Below are positions 6,284-6,417 of a stretch of 6,417 bases of DNA, piece after piece. Source of the stretch: Caldilineales bacterium (GTDB taxonomy: Bacteria; Chloroflexota; Anaerolineae; JAAEKA01); assembly GCA_021463315.1 (NCBI GenBank), contig JAJTXO010000237.1, forward strand, positions 1 through 6,417. Reading direction: 5' to 3'. The notes beneath the pieces are model-generated. The model saw nothing but the letters and a program-made list of their open reading frames with translations, was not told the DNA's origin and ran no database searches. The position numbers and the translations under genes are program-made. Positions within the stretch are counted from its first letter, which is position 1. The number at the start of each line of letters is the position of its first letter.

Positions 6284-6417
6284 GCCGGTGGCTGGAAGCC
6301 ACCGGCTGACCGCACCAAGGCCCCTCAGGGCCTGGGATCTAGCGGCTGAGGCCGCTAAGCCGGTGGCTGGAAGCCACCGGCTGACCGCACCAAGGCCCCT
6401 CAGGGCCTGGGATCTAG
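6283..6417. repeat. 75-bp tandem palindromic repeat (1.8 copies, runs off window)
   Basis: A unit starting at 6284 recurs at 6359 with no mismatch over the 59 bases visible in copy 2; the period is exactly 75 bp. Each unit holds three perfect hairpins. Hairpin 1 has 11-bp arms (6283-6293/6297-6307, AGCCGGTGGCT and its complement) with a GGA loop. Hairpin 2 has 6-bp arms (6318-6323/6328-6333) with a CTCA loop. Hairpin 3 has 7-bp arms (6340-6346/6351-6357) with a TGAG loop. Copy 2 shows hairpins 1 and 2 (6358-6382, 6393-6408) and the first bases of hairpin 3. No reading frame is apparent. It looks like a REP/BIME-like extragenic palindromic repeat. It could also help end rel transcription or protect its mRNA, although no U-tract is present. 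Confidence 0.9.

Noticed and set aside
6284..6417. CRISPR array
   Set aside because: The whole 75-bp period, including the 16-bp stretch between the 59-bp repeats, is itself palindromic, the repeat is too long, and no variable spacer is seen.

Overview
The window carries seven protein-coding genes on high-GC DNA. Six lie on the minus strand in the order trmD, rplS, rnhB, yraN, a lipoprotein gene and miaA; miaA is cut by the left edge. One gene, a long bifunctional (p)ppGpp synthetase/hydrolase (rel), lies on the plus strand and diverges from trmD. The gene set (trmD-rplS-rnhB-yraN), the wording of the Rel protein and a lipoprotein with a PTATR-type Thr/Ala/Pro spacer all fit a member of the Chloroflexota, perhaps near Anaerolineae or Caldilineae. 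This lineage call is an inference from protein style, not from a marker search.

Layout from right to left on the minus strand. trmD starts at 3770 behind a clear Shine-Dalgarno (SD) site and a plausible promoter. rplS has its own candidate promoter just past the trmD stop, a leader of about 110 nt, and a textbook intrinsic terminator after its stop. rnhB, yraN and the lipoprotein gene follow as a tightly packed unit: rnhB and yraN overlap by 8 bp, and the lipoprotein SD overlaps the yraN stop codon. A 48-bp gap filled by a strong hairpin then leads to miaA. The minus-strand genes are mostly about tRNA and ribosome function (m1G37 methylation, A37 prenylation, ribosomal protein L19) and nucleic-acid upkeep (RNase HII, YraN). 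The lipoprotein is the outsider.

On the plus strand, rel has a promoter with a perfect TATAAT -10 box in the 212-bp divergent spacer. The product has HD hydrolase, synthetase, TGS, helical, Cys-rich and ACT parts, plus a charged insertion inside the hydrolase half that is not part of the usual family core. Its stop codon runs directly into a 75-bp tandem repeat that reaches the window edge. Each repeat unit is about 80% perfect palindrome, made of three adjacent hairpins, and two of the loops are complementary to each other. This repeat is the least explained element here. I see no new enzyme system, CRISPR array, transposase, tRNA or rRNA.
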